Source: JBBDIM01 sp040880405 (lineage in GTDB: Bacteria > Planctomycetota > Planctomycetia > Pirellulales > Pirellulaceae). Taken from it: a stretch of 64,000 bases of DNA. Shown piece after piece: positions 17,892 to 25,854 of the stretch (the stretch's first letter is position 1; each line of letters opens with the position of its first letter). The translations under genes were made by a program, and so were the position numbers. The DNA lies in the NCBI GenBank assembly GCA_040880405.1, contig JBBDIM010000104.1, positions 1-64,000 on the forward strand, written 5' to 3'. The notes under the pieces are model-generated. The model saw only the letters and a program-made list of their open reading frames with translations. It ran no database searches and was not told the DNA's origin.

Positions 17892-18356
17892 ATGAGGCGA
17901 GACAGCAAATTATCCGGTGTGCTCCATATCCTGCTTCACATGGCTGAGCAGGAGGGGCCTGTGACATCCGAAGCGTTATCCAAAATGATGGCGACAAATC
18001 CGGTTGTCGTTCGACGAATCATGGGGGGGCTCCGTGAGCAAGGGTATGTCCAGTCGGAGAAGGGACATGGTGGTGGATGGACGCTCTCATGTGATCTGAC
18101 CAAGGTTACTCTGAGAAACATCTACCAAGCCGTCGGCAGCCCTTCATTGCTCGCAATCGGCAATCGCACTGAGTCGCCGGAGTGTCTCGTTGAACAAGCG
18201 GTCAACGCGGCGCTGCAACGGACTTTTGATGAGGCGGAAAAGTTACTGCTTGCGCGACTTGGCGAAGTCAAGTTGTCCATTCTGATCGCGGATGTCCATC
18301 AGCGAATCATTGCTTGTGGGCGAGCCTGTGATGCCAAGGGGGAAGTACATGAATAG
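17892..18356 (+). CDS. Rrf2-family transcriptional regulator
   Basis: A 154-residue Rrf2 winged-helix protein: 'LSGVLHILLHMAEQEGPVTSEALSKMMATNPVVVRRIMGGLREQGYVQSEKGHGGGWTLS' is the full DNA-binding domain with its wing. Only one cysteine (in SPECL) lies in the sensor region, so it should not carry the three-Cys Fe-S cluster of IscR/NsrR. The ATG at 17892 is the family start; the frame is open further upstream. Its last 8 bases overlap the start of the methyltransferase gene, so it probably co-regulates that gene and itself. Signals unknown. Confidence 0.9.
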   Translation: MRRDSKLSGVLHILLHMAEQEGPVTSEALSKMMATNPVVVRRIMGGLREQGYVQSEKGHGGGWTLSCDLTKVTLRNIYQAVGSPSLLAIGNRTESPECLVEQAVNAALQRTFDEAEKLLLARLGEVKLSILIADVHQRIIACGRACDAKGEVHE

Positions 18357-19044
18357 CGAACCGCCAACCAGCTCATTTGGATTTTCTGACCCACAGGCTG
18401 TCGCAAGGTATGCGGAAGGCCCGCCGCGCATGGTTCCTGGCTACGACAGCATGCAACGCATGGCGATGCTGCTACTTGCGGAACGAGTCCCGAGGAATGC
18501 TCGTGTACTGATTCTCGGAGCCGGTGGGGGGTTAGAACTCAAGGCCTTCGCGCAAGCCCAACCGAGTTGGATTTTCGATGGCGTGGATCCATCCGCTGAG
18601 ATGCTGAAACTGGCCGAACAGACTCTGGGGCCGCTCGGATCGTGTGCCCGCTTGCATCAGGGCTACATTGACGACGCACCCGAAGGTCCATTCGATGCGG
18701 CGACCTGCCTGCTGACGCTGCACTTCATCGCCCATGAAGAAAGGCTACGCACCGTTGCCGAAGTTCGCCGTCGGTTGAAAGTGGGTGCCCCATTCGTGGT
18801 AGCGCATTTCAGTATTCCACAAGGTGATGGTGAGCGTAGCCTCTGGCTTGAAAGGCACACCGCCTTTCTCGTTGCCTCTGGGCTGGACGCCGATCAAGTG
18901 GCGAAAACTCGTGAGGCGATTGAAGCACATCTACCCATCCTAACGCCCGATCAGGACGAAGCGATTCTGCGGGACGCCGGGTTTTCAAAGGTCAGTTTGT
19001 TTTACGCCGGATTCGCATTTCGGGGCTGGGTGGCTTATGCCTGA
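18349..19044 (+). CDS. SAM-dependent class I methyltransferase
   Basis: The 231-residue protein has a Rossmann methyltransferase core: motif I VLILGAGGGLELKAFA, the acidic 'FDGVDPSAEML' end of strand 2, 'GYIDDAPEGPFDAATCLLTLHFI' (motif IV/post-IV). It resembles methyltransferases paired with Rrf2 regulators. The ATG at 18349 is preceded by AGGGGGAAG and overlaps the stop of the Rrf2 gene (ATGAATAG), which indicates translational coupling. The substrate is unknown; a small molecule is more likely than RNA or protein, judging by size and lack of extra domains. Confidence 0.88.
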   Translation: MNSEPPTSSFGFSDPQAVARYAEGPPRMVPGYDSMQRMAMLLLAERVPRNARVLILGAGGGLELKAFAQAQPSWIFDGVDPSAEMLKLAEQTLGPLGSCARLHQGYIDDAPEGPFDAATCLLTLHFIAHEERLRTVAEVRRRLKVGAPFVVAHFSIPQGDGERSLWLERHTAFLVASGLDADQVAKTREAIEAHLPILTPDQDEAILRDAGFSKVSLFYAGFAFRGWVAYA

Positions 19045-19136
19045 TCCGATCAGCGCGAACAAGACGGATTGGCAACCATCATGATTTGACCCGCCAAAAT
19101 CAATGCGGCGAAACAAAATTTGAGGGCGACAAAACA

Positions 19137-19259
19137 ATGAAGAACCTTGCCGTTTGTTCTCTATTCATCGCTATTGCGGCCAGCATCGCAGGATGCAGTC
19201 AACAAGAGGTGGCCGTTATGGCAGACCCCAACAACTGCCGGCTCAGTAAAAGAAGTTAA
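19137..19259 (+). CDS. Short lipoprotein-like ORF, probably truncated
   Basis: A 40-codon frame with GAGGG nine bases before its ATG encodes MKNLAVCSLFIAIAASIAGC, a textbook lipoprotein signal peptide with an A-G-C lipobox, followed by SQQEVAVMADPNN and a short tail ending at TAA 19257-19259. The last 17 bases overlap the 3' end of the convergent DUF2490 gene. The lack of any mature domain suggests that the gene was cut short when the neighbouring segment was joined here. A genuine small lipoprotein is also possible. Confidence 0.5.
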   Translation: MKNLAVCSLFIAIAASIAGCSQQEVAVMADPNNCRLSKRS

Positions 19260-19938
19260 CCGACAAAATGTGATTGACGCGGTCGCCCGCTGTGGGGAGG
19301 TCGATGGTCTGGTTGAGGTAGCCGATTTCCGTCCGCAACCGGCTCTCCGGATGATGCTTCCAGCCAAAGCCGACAAACACGCGGTTCTGATCAAACCCGG
19401 ACTCGGCTCCCCAATCGGTGTCGCCGAGATTAAAGAAGATTTCATCCCAGGCGACGAAACTGAGCCGGGGCATGTTGGGCATTTGATGCTGGAAGCGAGC
19501 GAGCTGACGGAATCGCCAGCCGACATCGTCACCGGTTTCGAGAAATCGTTGCTCTAGGCGGCTTCGCAGAGCGATCGTTCGCAGCTCATCGCCGCGAGAC
19601 CACGTCACTTGTTGCCAGATCCGGTGTTCGTCGAAATTGTTTCCGCTTACCGGGGACGTGTGAATCCAACCATATCCACCCCAAACAACCAGATCTTCAC
19701 TCAAACTCCAACCAATTCCAGGGCGCACAATGCTTTGATTGAAGCCATCGGTATCGTCCAGCAGCCGCACATGACCATCGAACCACCACTTGAGCGGACT
19801 AGGGCCCGCCTCAAAGTCCCCTTGGCTAAACAACGCCGTCCATTGCCCCCCATCGGCGACGCTTTGGCAGCGGGCCGTGCTCGGCACCGCAAGCGCTAGG
19901 AATGCCATGGCGAGTAGCCCGAGTTTTATCCTTAACAT
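19243..19938 (-). CDS. DUF2490 domain outer-membrane-like protein
   Basis: A 231-residue exported protein with signal peptide MLRIKLGLLAMAFLALAVPSTARC and the DUF2490 pattern: alternating aromatic strands such as 'VRPGIGWSLSEDLVVWGGYGWIHTSP', 'FDEHRIWQQVTW', 'LRSRLEQRF', 'WRFRQLARFQHQMP' and a final 'FFY', as in beta-barrel outer-membrane proteins. The ATG at 19938 has GGGAGA upstream; a GTG at 19962 is less likely. Function is unknown. It faces the methyltransferase and lipoprotein fragment and overlaps the latter by 17 bases. Confidence 0.85.
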   Translation of the reverse strand: MLRIKLGLLAMAFLALAVPSTARCQSVADGGQWTALFSQGDFEAGPSPLKWWFDGHVRLLDDTDGFNQSIVRPGIGWSLSEDLVVWGGYGWIHTSPVSGNNFDEHRIWQQVTWSRGDELRTIALRSRLEQRFLETGDDVGWRFRQLARFQHQMPNMPRLSFVAWDEIFFNLGDTDWGAESGFDQNRVFVGFGWKHHPESRLRTEIGYLNQTIDLPTAGDRVNHILSVNFFY

Positions 19939-20163
19939 CCCTGTTTTCTCCCGTATCGACACTCGAACTAGCGAAGTCCGTCTTGGTGTTATCGGACTGG
20001 CAAGAGGCGTGACTTAGGTGAATCAGGAGCTTTTTCCCAAGGGGTCGCCAAAGTATCAACATGAGAAGCCTCCGCCGCGGCAGGTTTCCCGGACATCACT
20101 CATTGATGGTCACTGGTTGGATATCACCGGAAGAGCCGTCGTTTTTTTGGTTCAAAATCCATT

Positions 20164-21129
20164 TCAAACCTCTTCGCCGGCCGTTCCAACTAACTTTTCC
20201 AGTTTGTCGAAGGAACCGGTCCAGCCAAGGGTCATTCCTGGTCGCTCGTTGACAAACGACTGGATCTCTTGAGTGGTCGCGTTTTCGAGCGTCTCGGACG
20301 TGATCGTGACTCGCGTTGCCTGTTCGCCTTCCGCCGCGAAGACGACCGTGGTTTTCATCGCTGCGGGAAACTCGGGCAGCGCCGGATGGCGGGCGATGTT
20401 TTCCGCTTCGTCGCAGAATCTTTGGATGTAGACGATGCGGCTGGGTGGGGTGATCTCTTGGTAATCAAAACGCGCGAAAAAGGTAACGCCGGAATCATTG
20501 CTCATTCGGAAGAAACAACTGTTCCCCGCTTGGATGTCGGCTCGTAAAAATTTCATGTCGAAGCCTGCCGGCGGTTGCCACTGGGCCAGATGAACCGGGT
20601 CGGTCCACATCTTAAACACCAGGTCGACCGGTGCGGGGAAACTGCGATTGATCACAAAGCTGGGTTGTCCCTGCTGGGTCTCGCTCAGGTATTCCGCCAG
20701 TCGATCCCACGTGGCGTTGCCCCCCGCCTCTTTGACGAATTTTCGCGTCGCCGCCGCTTCTTCCGCCGTGGGTAAGGCCATGGTCATTTCCATGGTCGTT
20801 TTCCCGTCCGACTCAGAGAACAGCACCGTGACTCGAAAGAGGGGCGGTCGATCTTCGTTTCCGCCGTGATCGTAAACCAGCTTGGCACACGGCTCCACCT
20901 CGTGGTAGACCGTCCAGTTGGGGTAATCGACCCCGTCGGGGCCATGCATCGTATAGTGCCAAATGCCCCCCGGCTTTAATTCTTTGCTGTAAGTCGTAAG
21001 GGTAAATCCGCGCGGACCCCACCAATGTTTCACCTGTTCCGGGTCGGTCCAAGCATCCCAAACCGTGGCAACCGGCGCGTCGTACACACGCTTGATATAA
21101 ATCTCATTCGGCTTATTTTCTAGGGCCAT
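20164..21129 (-). CDS. Tandem SRPBCC (AHSA1-type) protein
   Basis: This 321-residue protein contains two SRPBCC/AHSA1 domains in a row: residues ~10-160 ('IYIKRVYDAPVATVWDAWTDPEQVKHWWGPRGFT') and ~165-315 ('FVINRSFPAPVDLVFKMWTDPVHLAQWQPPAGF'). Each repeats the family phrase 'R-x-F-x-A-P-x-x-x-V-W-x-A-W-T-D-P-x-x-x-x-x-W'. Such proteins have a helix-grip fold that binds hydrophobic ligands. Most family members have one domain, so this is an internal duplication or fusion. The start lies 10 bases past the stop of the ArsR gene, so the pair forms an operon, as is common for ArsR-SRPBCC pairs. Confidence 0.92.
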   Translation of the reverse strand: MALENKPNEIYIKRVYDAPVATVWDAWTDPEQVKHWWGPRGFTLTTYSKELKPGGIWHYTMHGPDGVDYPNWTVYHEVEPCAKLVYDHGGNEDRPPLFRVTVLFSESDGKTTMEMTMALPTAEEAAATRKFVKEAGGNATWDRLAEYLSETQQGQPSFVINRSFPAPVDLVFKMWTDPVHLAQWQPPAGFDMKFLRADIQAGNSCFFRMSNDSGVTFFARFDYQEITPPSRIVYIQRFCDEAENIARHPALPEFPAAMKTTVVFAAEGEQATRVTITSETLENATTQEIQSFVNERPGMTLGWTGSFDKLEKLVGTAGEEV

Positions 21130-21139
21130 TCGACTTCTT

Positions 21140-21484
21140 TCATGGCAAGGGTTTGTTTTGCTTGGTAACGGATTCCAGATAAACGCCCAGTCGGTCGAGG
21201 CTCTCTTCACATGCCTGGCGATACTGCTCTAGGAATTCGACCGATTCTTTGAAGCCTTCCGGTTTCAAGTCACACAGCCGACGTTGTGCGTCCCGAGTTT
21301 TGGTCACGAGACCGGCCCGTTCGAGCACCTTGAGATGTTTCGTGACCGCCGGCAGACTCATTTGCTTGAGAAACGGTTCCGCAATTTCAGACACACTCGC
21401 TGTGCCCGCGGAGAGCCGGGTCAGCATCGCCCTTCGAGTCGGATCGGCAAGCGCTGCAAACGTCTGACTCAGTTGGTCTGGCAT
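21140..21484 (-). CDS. ArsR-family repressor (metalloregulator-like, metal-free type)
   Basis: A 114-residue winged-helix repressor: 'LSQTFAALADPTRRAMLTRLSAGTASVSEIAEPFLKQMSLPAVTKHLKVLERAGLVTKTRDAQRRLCDL'. The recognition helix is SLPAVTKHLKVLERAGLV. The ELCVCDL metal motif of true ArsR/SmtB proteins is absent, as in the subgroup that is paired with SRPBCC proteins. The ATG at 21484 is the family start. A perfect inverted repeat 30 bases upstream (21514-21529) is the likely autoregulatory operator. Confidence 0.92.
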   Translation of the reverse strand: MPDQLSQTFAALADPTRRAMLTRLSAGTASVSEIAEPFLKQMSLPAVTKHLKVLERAGLVTKTRDAQRRLCDLKPEGFKESVEFLEQYRQACEESLDRLGVYLESVTKQNKPLP

Positions 21485-21507
21485 GAGTTTTTCTGGGTGA
21501 ACCGGAA

Positions 21508-21529
21508 GGTTAATTAACCTGTTGGTTAA
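21508..21529. promoter_or_regulatory. Probable ArsR operator
   Basis: TTAACC-TGTT-GGTTAA (21514-21529) is a perfect 6-4-6 inverted repeat lying 30 bases before the ArsR start codon; GGTTAATTAACC (21508-21519) overlaps it as a second palindrome. Position and symmetry fit an operator for the ArsR-SRPBCC operon. Confidence 0.7.
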
Positions 21530-21721
21530 GTTAGGGCGTTGGCGGTTAGCTGTCAAGCAGAATGCAGAGAATTTAAGGGGGGCGGGGAACTGCGATAACC
21601 GCGATTGGGAATTTCAAAGATAGGGAGCACCTCGCCAAGCTGACATTCACCCGCTCCCTTGATGTGACTACAATCGCCGCGAGACGTTTTTGTATCAAAC
21701 GATTGCTAGCGGAGAATTCCT

Positions 21722-22690
21722 ATGTTGAAACGAGCACTTCCCTTGCTGTTACTTTTGGGTTTTTCCGCCGTCGGGCTGAGTCAAAATCCTTCGCAACAGC
21801 CTCCCCAGCGCGGCTTTACTTTGCAACAGGACAACCCGAATCCCGCGGACGCCGAGAAGCGGCGTCAAAGCGAGGAAGAGCTACAGCGTCTTATCACTTC
21901 GCGCGACGCGATGACCAAGGAGATTCAGCGTCTCCGGCAAATCACGGGTCGGCATCAGCAGGTGTTGGTTTCCGTGAAGGTGTATGAGCTGTCGCTTAAT
22001 AAAGCTCGGAAAGCGGAGCTGGATGTCGAAGGGGTCGACTTGAAAACGCTGGGCGCTGGCGGATTGGCGGCGGCAATGGAGGCCGGTCTGTTGGATGAGC
22101 CAGGGCAAGCGGTGAACGCTAATGGGGGGCACCGTGGAAACGAGGCCCTCCATATACGCGTCCTCGAACACGACGAGACCTTCAAGAAGATCATCGCCGA
22201 ATTGAAGCAAGCAGGCACGCTAGAGGTCCTGGCGGAGCCGACGTTGGTGACGCTTAGCGGTCGACCCGCTTCGTTTCACTCCGGCGGGGAGTTTCCAATT
22301 CCCGTTTCACAGCCCAAGGGTGATACGGCGATTGAATTCAAAGAGTTTGGGACGCAGCTCGACATCGTTCCCGTCGTGCTGGGAAACGATAGAATCCGGC
22401 TCGATGTGCGACCTCAGATTAGCGAAATCGAGCCCGCCCTCGGCGTCATGCTGGGTGATTTGATGGTGCCAGGGTTTCGCAGCCGAGGGGTAAATACGCA
22501 AGTGGAAATGAATGCGGGGCAGACGCTCGTCCTCGCGGGGCTGGTGCAACAACGGAAAGCACGCGAGGAGTCCGACGCGGGGGACAAAGACAATCAACCA
22601 GAGACCGGCCCGGACGCAAATGAAATGGAAGAAACCGAGCTAATCGTGATCGTCCGCGCGGAAATTATGGAGTCCCTGTGGTTGAAATGA
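21722..22690 (+). CDS. Short secretin-domain protein (type II/III secretion secretin C domain)
   Basis: The 322-residue product has a signal peptide (MLKRALPLLLLLGFSAVGLS), a coiled-coil-prone stretch (~45-75), and then the secretin domain: 'VLVSVKVYELSLNKA', 'LEVLAEPTLVTLSGRPASFHSGGEFPIPV', 'FKEFGTQLDIVPVVLGNDRIRLDVRPQISEIEP', 'VPGFRSRGVNTQVEMNAGQTLVLAGLVQQRK' and a terminal 'ETELIVIVRAEIM'. These are the barrel-forming motifs of GspD/PilQ. The N0-N3 periplasmic domains that normally precede them are missing. Similar short secretins are frequent in planctomycetes. It could pair with an N-module protein such as the one at 4750-8547. GGAGA precedes the ATG. It is probably monocistronic, with repeats downstream. 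Confidence 0.9.
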   Translation: MLKRALPLLLLLGFSAVGLSQNPSQQPPQRGFTLQQDNPNPADAEKRRQSEEELQRLITSRDAMTKEIQRLRQITGRHQQVLVSVKVYELSLNKARKAELDVEGVDLKTLGAGGLAAAMEAGLLDEPGQAVNANGGHRGNEALHIRVLEHDETFKKIIAELKQAGTLEVLAEPTLVTLSGRPASFHSGGEFPIPVSQPKGDTAIEFKEFGTQLDIVPVVLGNDRIRLDVRPQISEIEPALGVMLGDLMVPGFRSRGVNTQVEMNAGQTLVLAGLVQQRKAREESDAGDKDNQPETGPDANEMEETELIVIVRAEIMESLWLK

Positions 22691-22707
22691 ATGTGGGGCA
22701 GACGGCT

Positions 22708-22795
22708 GGGTGGCACTGTTGAGCCGCTCGACAATTCCGTGGGCCGCTGGCATCTTGCCAGTGCCACACGGGAGTTTTACACGTGACAGTGCCAC
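22708..22795. repeat. Compact TGCCACTGGC-family element
   Basis: 88 bp bounded by GGTGGCACTGTTGAGC and GTGACAGTGCCAC, with an internal TGGCATCTTGCCAGTGCCACACGG block shared with both ends of the element at 16063-16410. Confidence 0.75.
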
Positions 22796-22804
22796 GTGGT
22801 CGCG

Positions 22805-23114
22805 AAAAAGGGGAGGAGTCCAATTATCAAAATCTCCAGCGAACGCCGCAGGCCACCGTGCGGATAATTGGACTTTTCCCCTTTTTCATTTTTGGCGTGA
22901 GAGGAAGTGAAAGCCGTCGTGCCGGGTCGCTCGCAGGCGAACTGCCGTTTGCCTTGACGACAAAAATTCCCACGCAATGGTAAACCTTTTCAGGCAGCCA
23001 CTCGAAAGATTGTTGGTGATAAGGAAAAAGGGGAAAAGTCCAATTCGTCCCTCCGCCCTCGGCTGAGCTTCCGGGCCGCCGTTTGATTAACAAATTGGAC
23101 TCCTCCCCTTTTTC
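22805..23114. repeat. Nested inverted repeat A-B'-core-B-A' (GGGGA-n-CAATT family)
   Basis: Four boxes: AGGGGAGGAGTCCAATTA forward (22811), AATTGGACTTTTCCCC reverse (to 22881), GGGGAAAAGTCCAATT forward (23030) and AATTGGACTCCTCCCC reverse (to 23109), each flanked by A or T runs. The order and spacing copy the element at 8790-9027, although most bases differ. The ~140-bp core is unlike the other core and encodes nothing recognisable. Confidence 0.8.
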
Positions 23115-23140
23115 TCTCCAGGCGGTTTAGGCAAGCCGGC

Positions 23141-23214
23141 TCGGTGGCACTGCCCGGCTGGTCTGAACTTGATGATTATCTCGTGTGCCACGCTTTGACA
23201 GTGCCACCCCGCCG
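23141..23214. repeat. Minimal TGCCACTGGC-family element
   Basis: 74 bp bounded by the inverted ends CGGTGGCACTG and CAGTGCCACCCCG, with a GTGTGCCACGC block inside; third local member of the family seen at 16063 and 22708. Confidence 0.65.
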
Positions 23215-23236
23215 AGTGGAGGTTGGCCGTGGCTGA

Positions 23237-23345
23237 AATCAAAATCATTCAACGCCAAGACGCAAGGACGCAAGGACGCAAGGGCGCGAAGAGCTTAAAT
23301 CGGTTTCTTTGCGTCCTCGCGCCCTGGCGTCTCTGCGTTCATCAT
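23237..23345. repeat. CGCAAGGACGCAAGG-type inverted repeat
   Basis: Direct repeats of GACGCAAG on the left (23255-23290) pair with TTTGCGTCCTCGCGCCCTGG on the right (23308-23330) in a long imperfect hairpin; a 'CTGCG-CTCCGCG-CTCTGCG' block follows to ~23400. The same low-complexity family appears at 9101-9133, 32690-32780 and 32845-33000. Together with the preceding elements it fills the 925-bp gap before nadE. Confidence 0.6.
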
Positions 23346-23615
23346 TCCTGCCACCCCGGCGGGTCCTCTGCGAACTCCGCGGCTCTGCGTTTCAAAAAGA
23401 GATTTCGTGTAGATGACTGCTGTTTGGTTGAATTGAGGGTGATCCCTGCATCGGCTAATCCAGGCACATAACGTGGCTCGCACCCTGTCAAAAGGGACAA
23501 CCCTCTCCCCCCTCTCAGGAAACCGCCAGCCAGCTTTTCCACGCGTGCCGAATCGAATAACCTCTAAGGGGTACCAACGAAGTTCGGAAAATCCCTCGGC
23601 GAGAAAAGAAGAGCT

Positions 23616-25631
23616 GTGAAAAATATTCGGGTTGCGGCCGCGGTTTTGAATCAGACGCCTTTGGCTTGGCGTGAGAATGAGCGGAATATCATTCAGGCGA
23701 TCGAGGCCGCCAAAGCGGAGGGTGCTTCGATCGTTTGCCTGCCGGAGCTTTGCATTACCGGGTATGGCTGCGAGGACGCGTTTCTTTCGCCGGGGCTGCA
23801 TCGCGAGGCGTGGGCGACGCTGATGCGTTTGCTGCCGCAGACCGCCGGGCTGTTGGTGACGGTTGGCCTGCCGATCGCTTACCGGGGCGTGGTGTTCAAC
23901 GGGGTGGCGGTGGTCGTCGATGGGGAAATCTTGGGGATTGTCCCGAAGCAAAACCTGGCCGGAGACGGCATCCATTACGAGCCCCGCTGGTTCAAACCGT
24001 GGCCGGTCGGTAAGCAGGCGGTGTTGGAGATTGAGGGGACGCCCTACCCGCTGGGTGACTTGGTCTTTCGGTTTGGCGATATCCTGCTGGGGCTGGAGAT
24101 TTGCGAGGATGCCTGGGTCGCGGATCGGCCGGGGACGCGGCAGTCGCGGCTGGGCGTGGATATCGTGCTGAACCCCAGCGCCAGCCACTTTGCCTTTGGC
24201 AAACAAGAGATCCGGCGGCGGTTTGTGTTGGAAGGCTCTCGGGCGTTTCACGCGACTTACGTGTACGCCAATCTGCTAGGCAACGAAGCGGGTCGGGCCA
24301 TTTATGATGGCGGCTCGATGATCGCGTCGGCTGGGACGCTACTGGCCGAGGGAGAGCGGTTTGCGTTTGACGACTTTCGTGTTACGGCGGCCACGGTCGA
24401 TCTCGACCTGACGCGGCTCAGCCGGGCCCAAAATCAGGCCTTTCGGCTTGATTTCGACGCGACGCGGGAAAACGTAATTGTGAGCGACTTTCGCTTTCCC
24501 ACGGTGATTCCCCAGCCGCAACTGTTTGAACGGGCCGGGTGGGAACGATCGGACGATTTGAAGATGGAGGAGTTTACCAGGGCGGTGACGTTAAGCCTGT
24601 TCGACTACCTCCGCAAGTCGCGCTCGCGCGGGTTTGTGGTGTCGCTTTCCGGCGGGGCCGACTCGGCGGCGGTCGCCGTGCTGTGCGCTTACATGGTGAA
24701 GTTTGCCCTGCAGAGTATCGGGCTGAGAGGCCTGGCTCGGAAGCTGAACTACATTGAGGATTTTTCGAAAACCGCCTCGCCGGCCGATATTATCGCGAAA
24801 CTTTTGATCTGCGTGTATCAGGCGACTCAAAACAGTTCCGACACGACCCACGATGCCGCGAAGTCGCTGGCCGAGACCATCGGCGCGCGGTTTCATCGGC
24901 TGGAGATCGACGAGCTGGTGGAGGGGTACATGAAGATGGGTGCCCAGATGATGGGGCGGGAACTCACGTGGGAGACCGACGACATCGCGCTGCAAAATAT
25001 CCAGGCGCGGACTCGGTCCCCCAGTGTCTGGCTGATGGCGAACTTGACCGGGTCGCTATTGCTCTCGACCAGCAACCGCTCGGAAGCGGCGGTCGGCTAC
25101 GCCACGATGGATGGCGATACGAGCGGTGGGTTGTCGCCCATCGCGGGGATCGATAAGGCCTTTTTGCGGCAGTGGCTCACTTGGATGGAGGAGACAGGGC
25201 CGGCGGGGATCGGCTGCCTACCGGCACTTTCGGCGATCAACGTGCAAACTCCCACCGCCGAGCTCCGCCCACCGGAGCAACACCAAACCGACGAAGCGGA
25301 CCTGATGCCGTACGATCTGCTCGACGCGATCGAACGCGCCGCGATCCGAGATAAGCAGATTCCGCTGGAGATTTTCGTTCGGCTGCGGGAAGTGTACACC
25401 CAGTACACCGAGGAGCAACTAGGGAACTGGGTCGAGCGGTTCTTCCGTCTCTGGAGCCGGAACCAATGGAAACGGGAACGGTACGCCCCCAGCTTCCACC
25501 TGGACGACGAAAACCTGGACCCCAAAACCTGGTGCCGCTTCCCGATCCTCTCTGGCGGCTTCGAGTGGGAGATTAGCGAAATGTGGCGCGAGATCCGGGA
25601 AGCGAGTGAGGAGGGGGAAACGTCTAAGTAG
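23616..25631 (+). CDS. nadE: Glutamine-dependent NAD+ synthetase
   Basis: The 671-residue enzyme makes NAD+ from deamido-NAD+, ATP and glutamine, the last step of NAD synthesis. The N-terminal nitrilase-type glutaminase has its triad Glu44 (CLPELCITGYG), Lys111 (VPKQNLAGDG) and Cys163 (LEICEDAW). The C-terminal synthetase domain has the ATP pyrophosphatase loop SGGADS at 345-350 and later 'SNRSEAAVGYATMDGD'. Length is typical of the large glutamine-dependent form. The GTG at 23616 is preceded by AAGAAGAG. The final codons and TAG stop lie inside the first unit of a tandem repeat (25621 onward), so the native 3' end may have been changed. No neighbouring NAD gene is seen. Confidence 0.96.
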   Translation: MKNIRVAAAVLNQTPLAWRENERNIIQAIEAAKAEGASIVCLPELCITGYGCEDAFLSPGLHREAWATLMRLLPQTAGLLVTVGLPIAYRGVVFNGVAVVVDGEILGIVPKQNLAGDGIHYEPRWFKPWPVGKQAVLEIEGTPYPLGDLVFRFGDILLGLEICEDAWVADRPGTRQSRLGVDIVLNPSASHFAFGKQEIRRRFVLEGSRAFHATYVYANLLGNEAGRAIYDGGSMIASAGTLLAEGERFAFDDFRVTAATVDLDLTRLSRAQNQAFRLDFDATRENVIVSDFRFPTVIPQPQLFERAGWERSDDLKMEEFTRAVTLSLFDYLRKSRSRGFVVSLSGGADSAAVAVLCAYMVKFALQSIGLRGLARKLNYIEDFSKTASPADIIAKLLICVYQATQNSSDTTHDAAKSLAETIGARFHRLEIDELVEGYMKMGAQMMGRELTWETDDIALQNIQARTRSPSVWLMANLTGSLLLSTSNRSEAAVGYATMDGDTSGGLSPIAGIDKAFLRQWLTWMEETGPAGIGCLPALSAINVQTPTAELRPPEQHQTDEADLMPYDLLDAIERAAIRDKQIPLEIFVRLREVYTQYTEEQLGNWVERFFRLWSRNQWKRERYAPSFHLDDENLDPKTWCRFPILSGGFEWEISEMWREIREASEEGETSK

Positions 25632-25842
25632 CCACGCTGGCCACAGCGTGGGAGAAGTTTTTTCCCGCTTCGCCCCGCTGGCAAACCTTGCCCGCCCCGC
25701 CCCCACGTTCTGCGCGAACGTGGCTACGAGAAGCGTCTAAGTAGCCACGCTGGCCACAGCGTGGGGGAAGTGCTAGCCCGCTTCGCCCTGCTGGCAAACC
25801 TTGCTCGCCCCGCTCCCACGTTCTGCGCGAACGTGGCTACTT
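25621..25842. repeat. Tandem GTAGCCACG hairpin repeat, two copies
   Basis: Two units with a 113-bp period start at 25621 and 25734 with CGTCTAAGTAGCCACG. Each has hairpin CCACGCTG-GCCA-CAGCGTGG (25632-25651) and, inverted at the far end, CCACGTTC-TGCGC-GAACGTGG (25703-25723) followed by CTAC. The plan equals that of the array at 108-370 but the stems differ by paired substitutions. The array fills the gap between the convergent nadE and 933-residue genes. Confidence 0.85.
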
Positions 25843-25854
25843 TTCGCGGGTAAC

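Noticed and set aside
23295..24251. A 318-codon minus-strand frame over the start of nadE
   Set aside because: It covers the conserved glutaminase domain of nadE on the other strand and starts or ends in repeats; its product is Arg/Pro/Gln-rich without motif.
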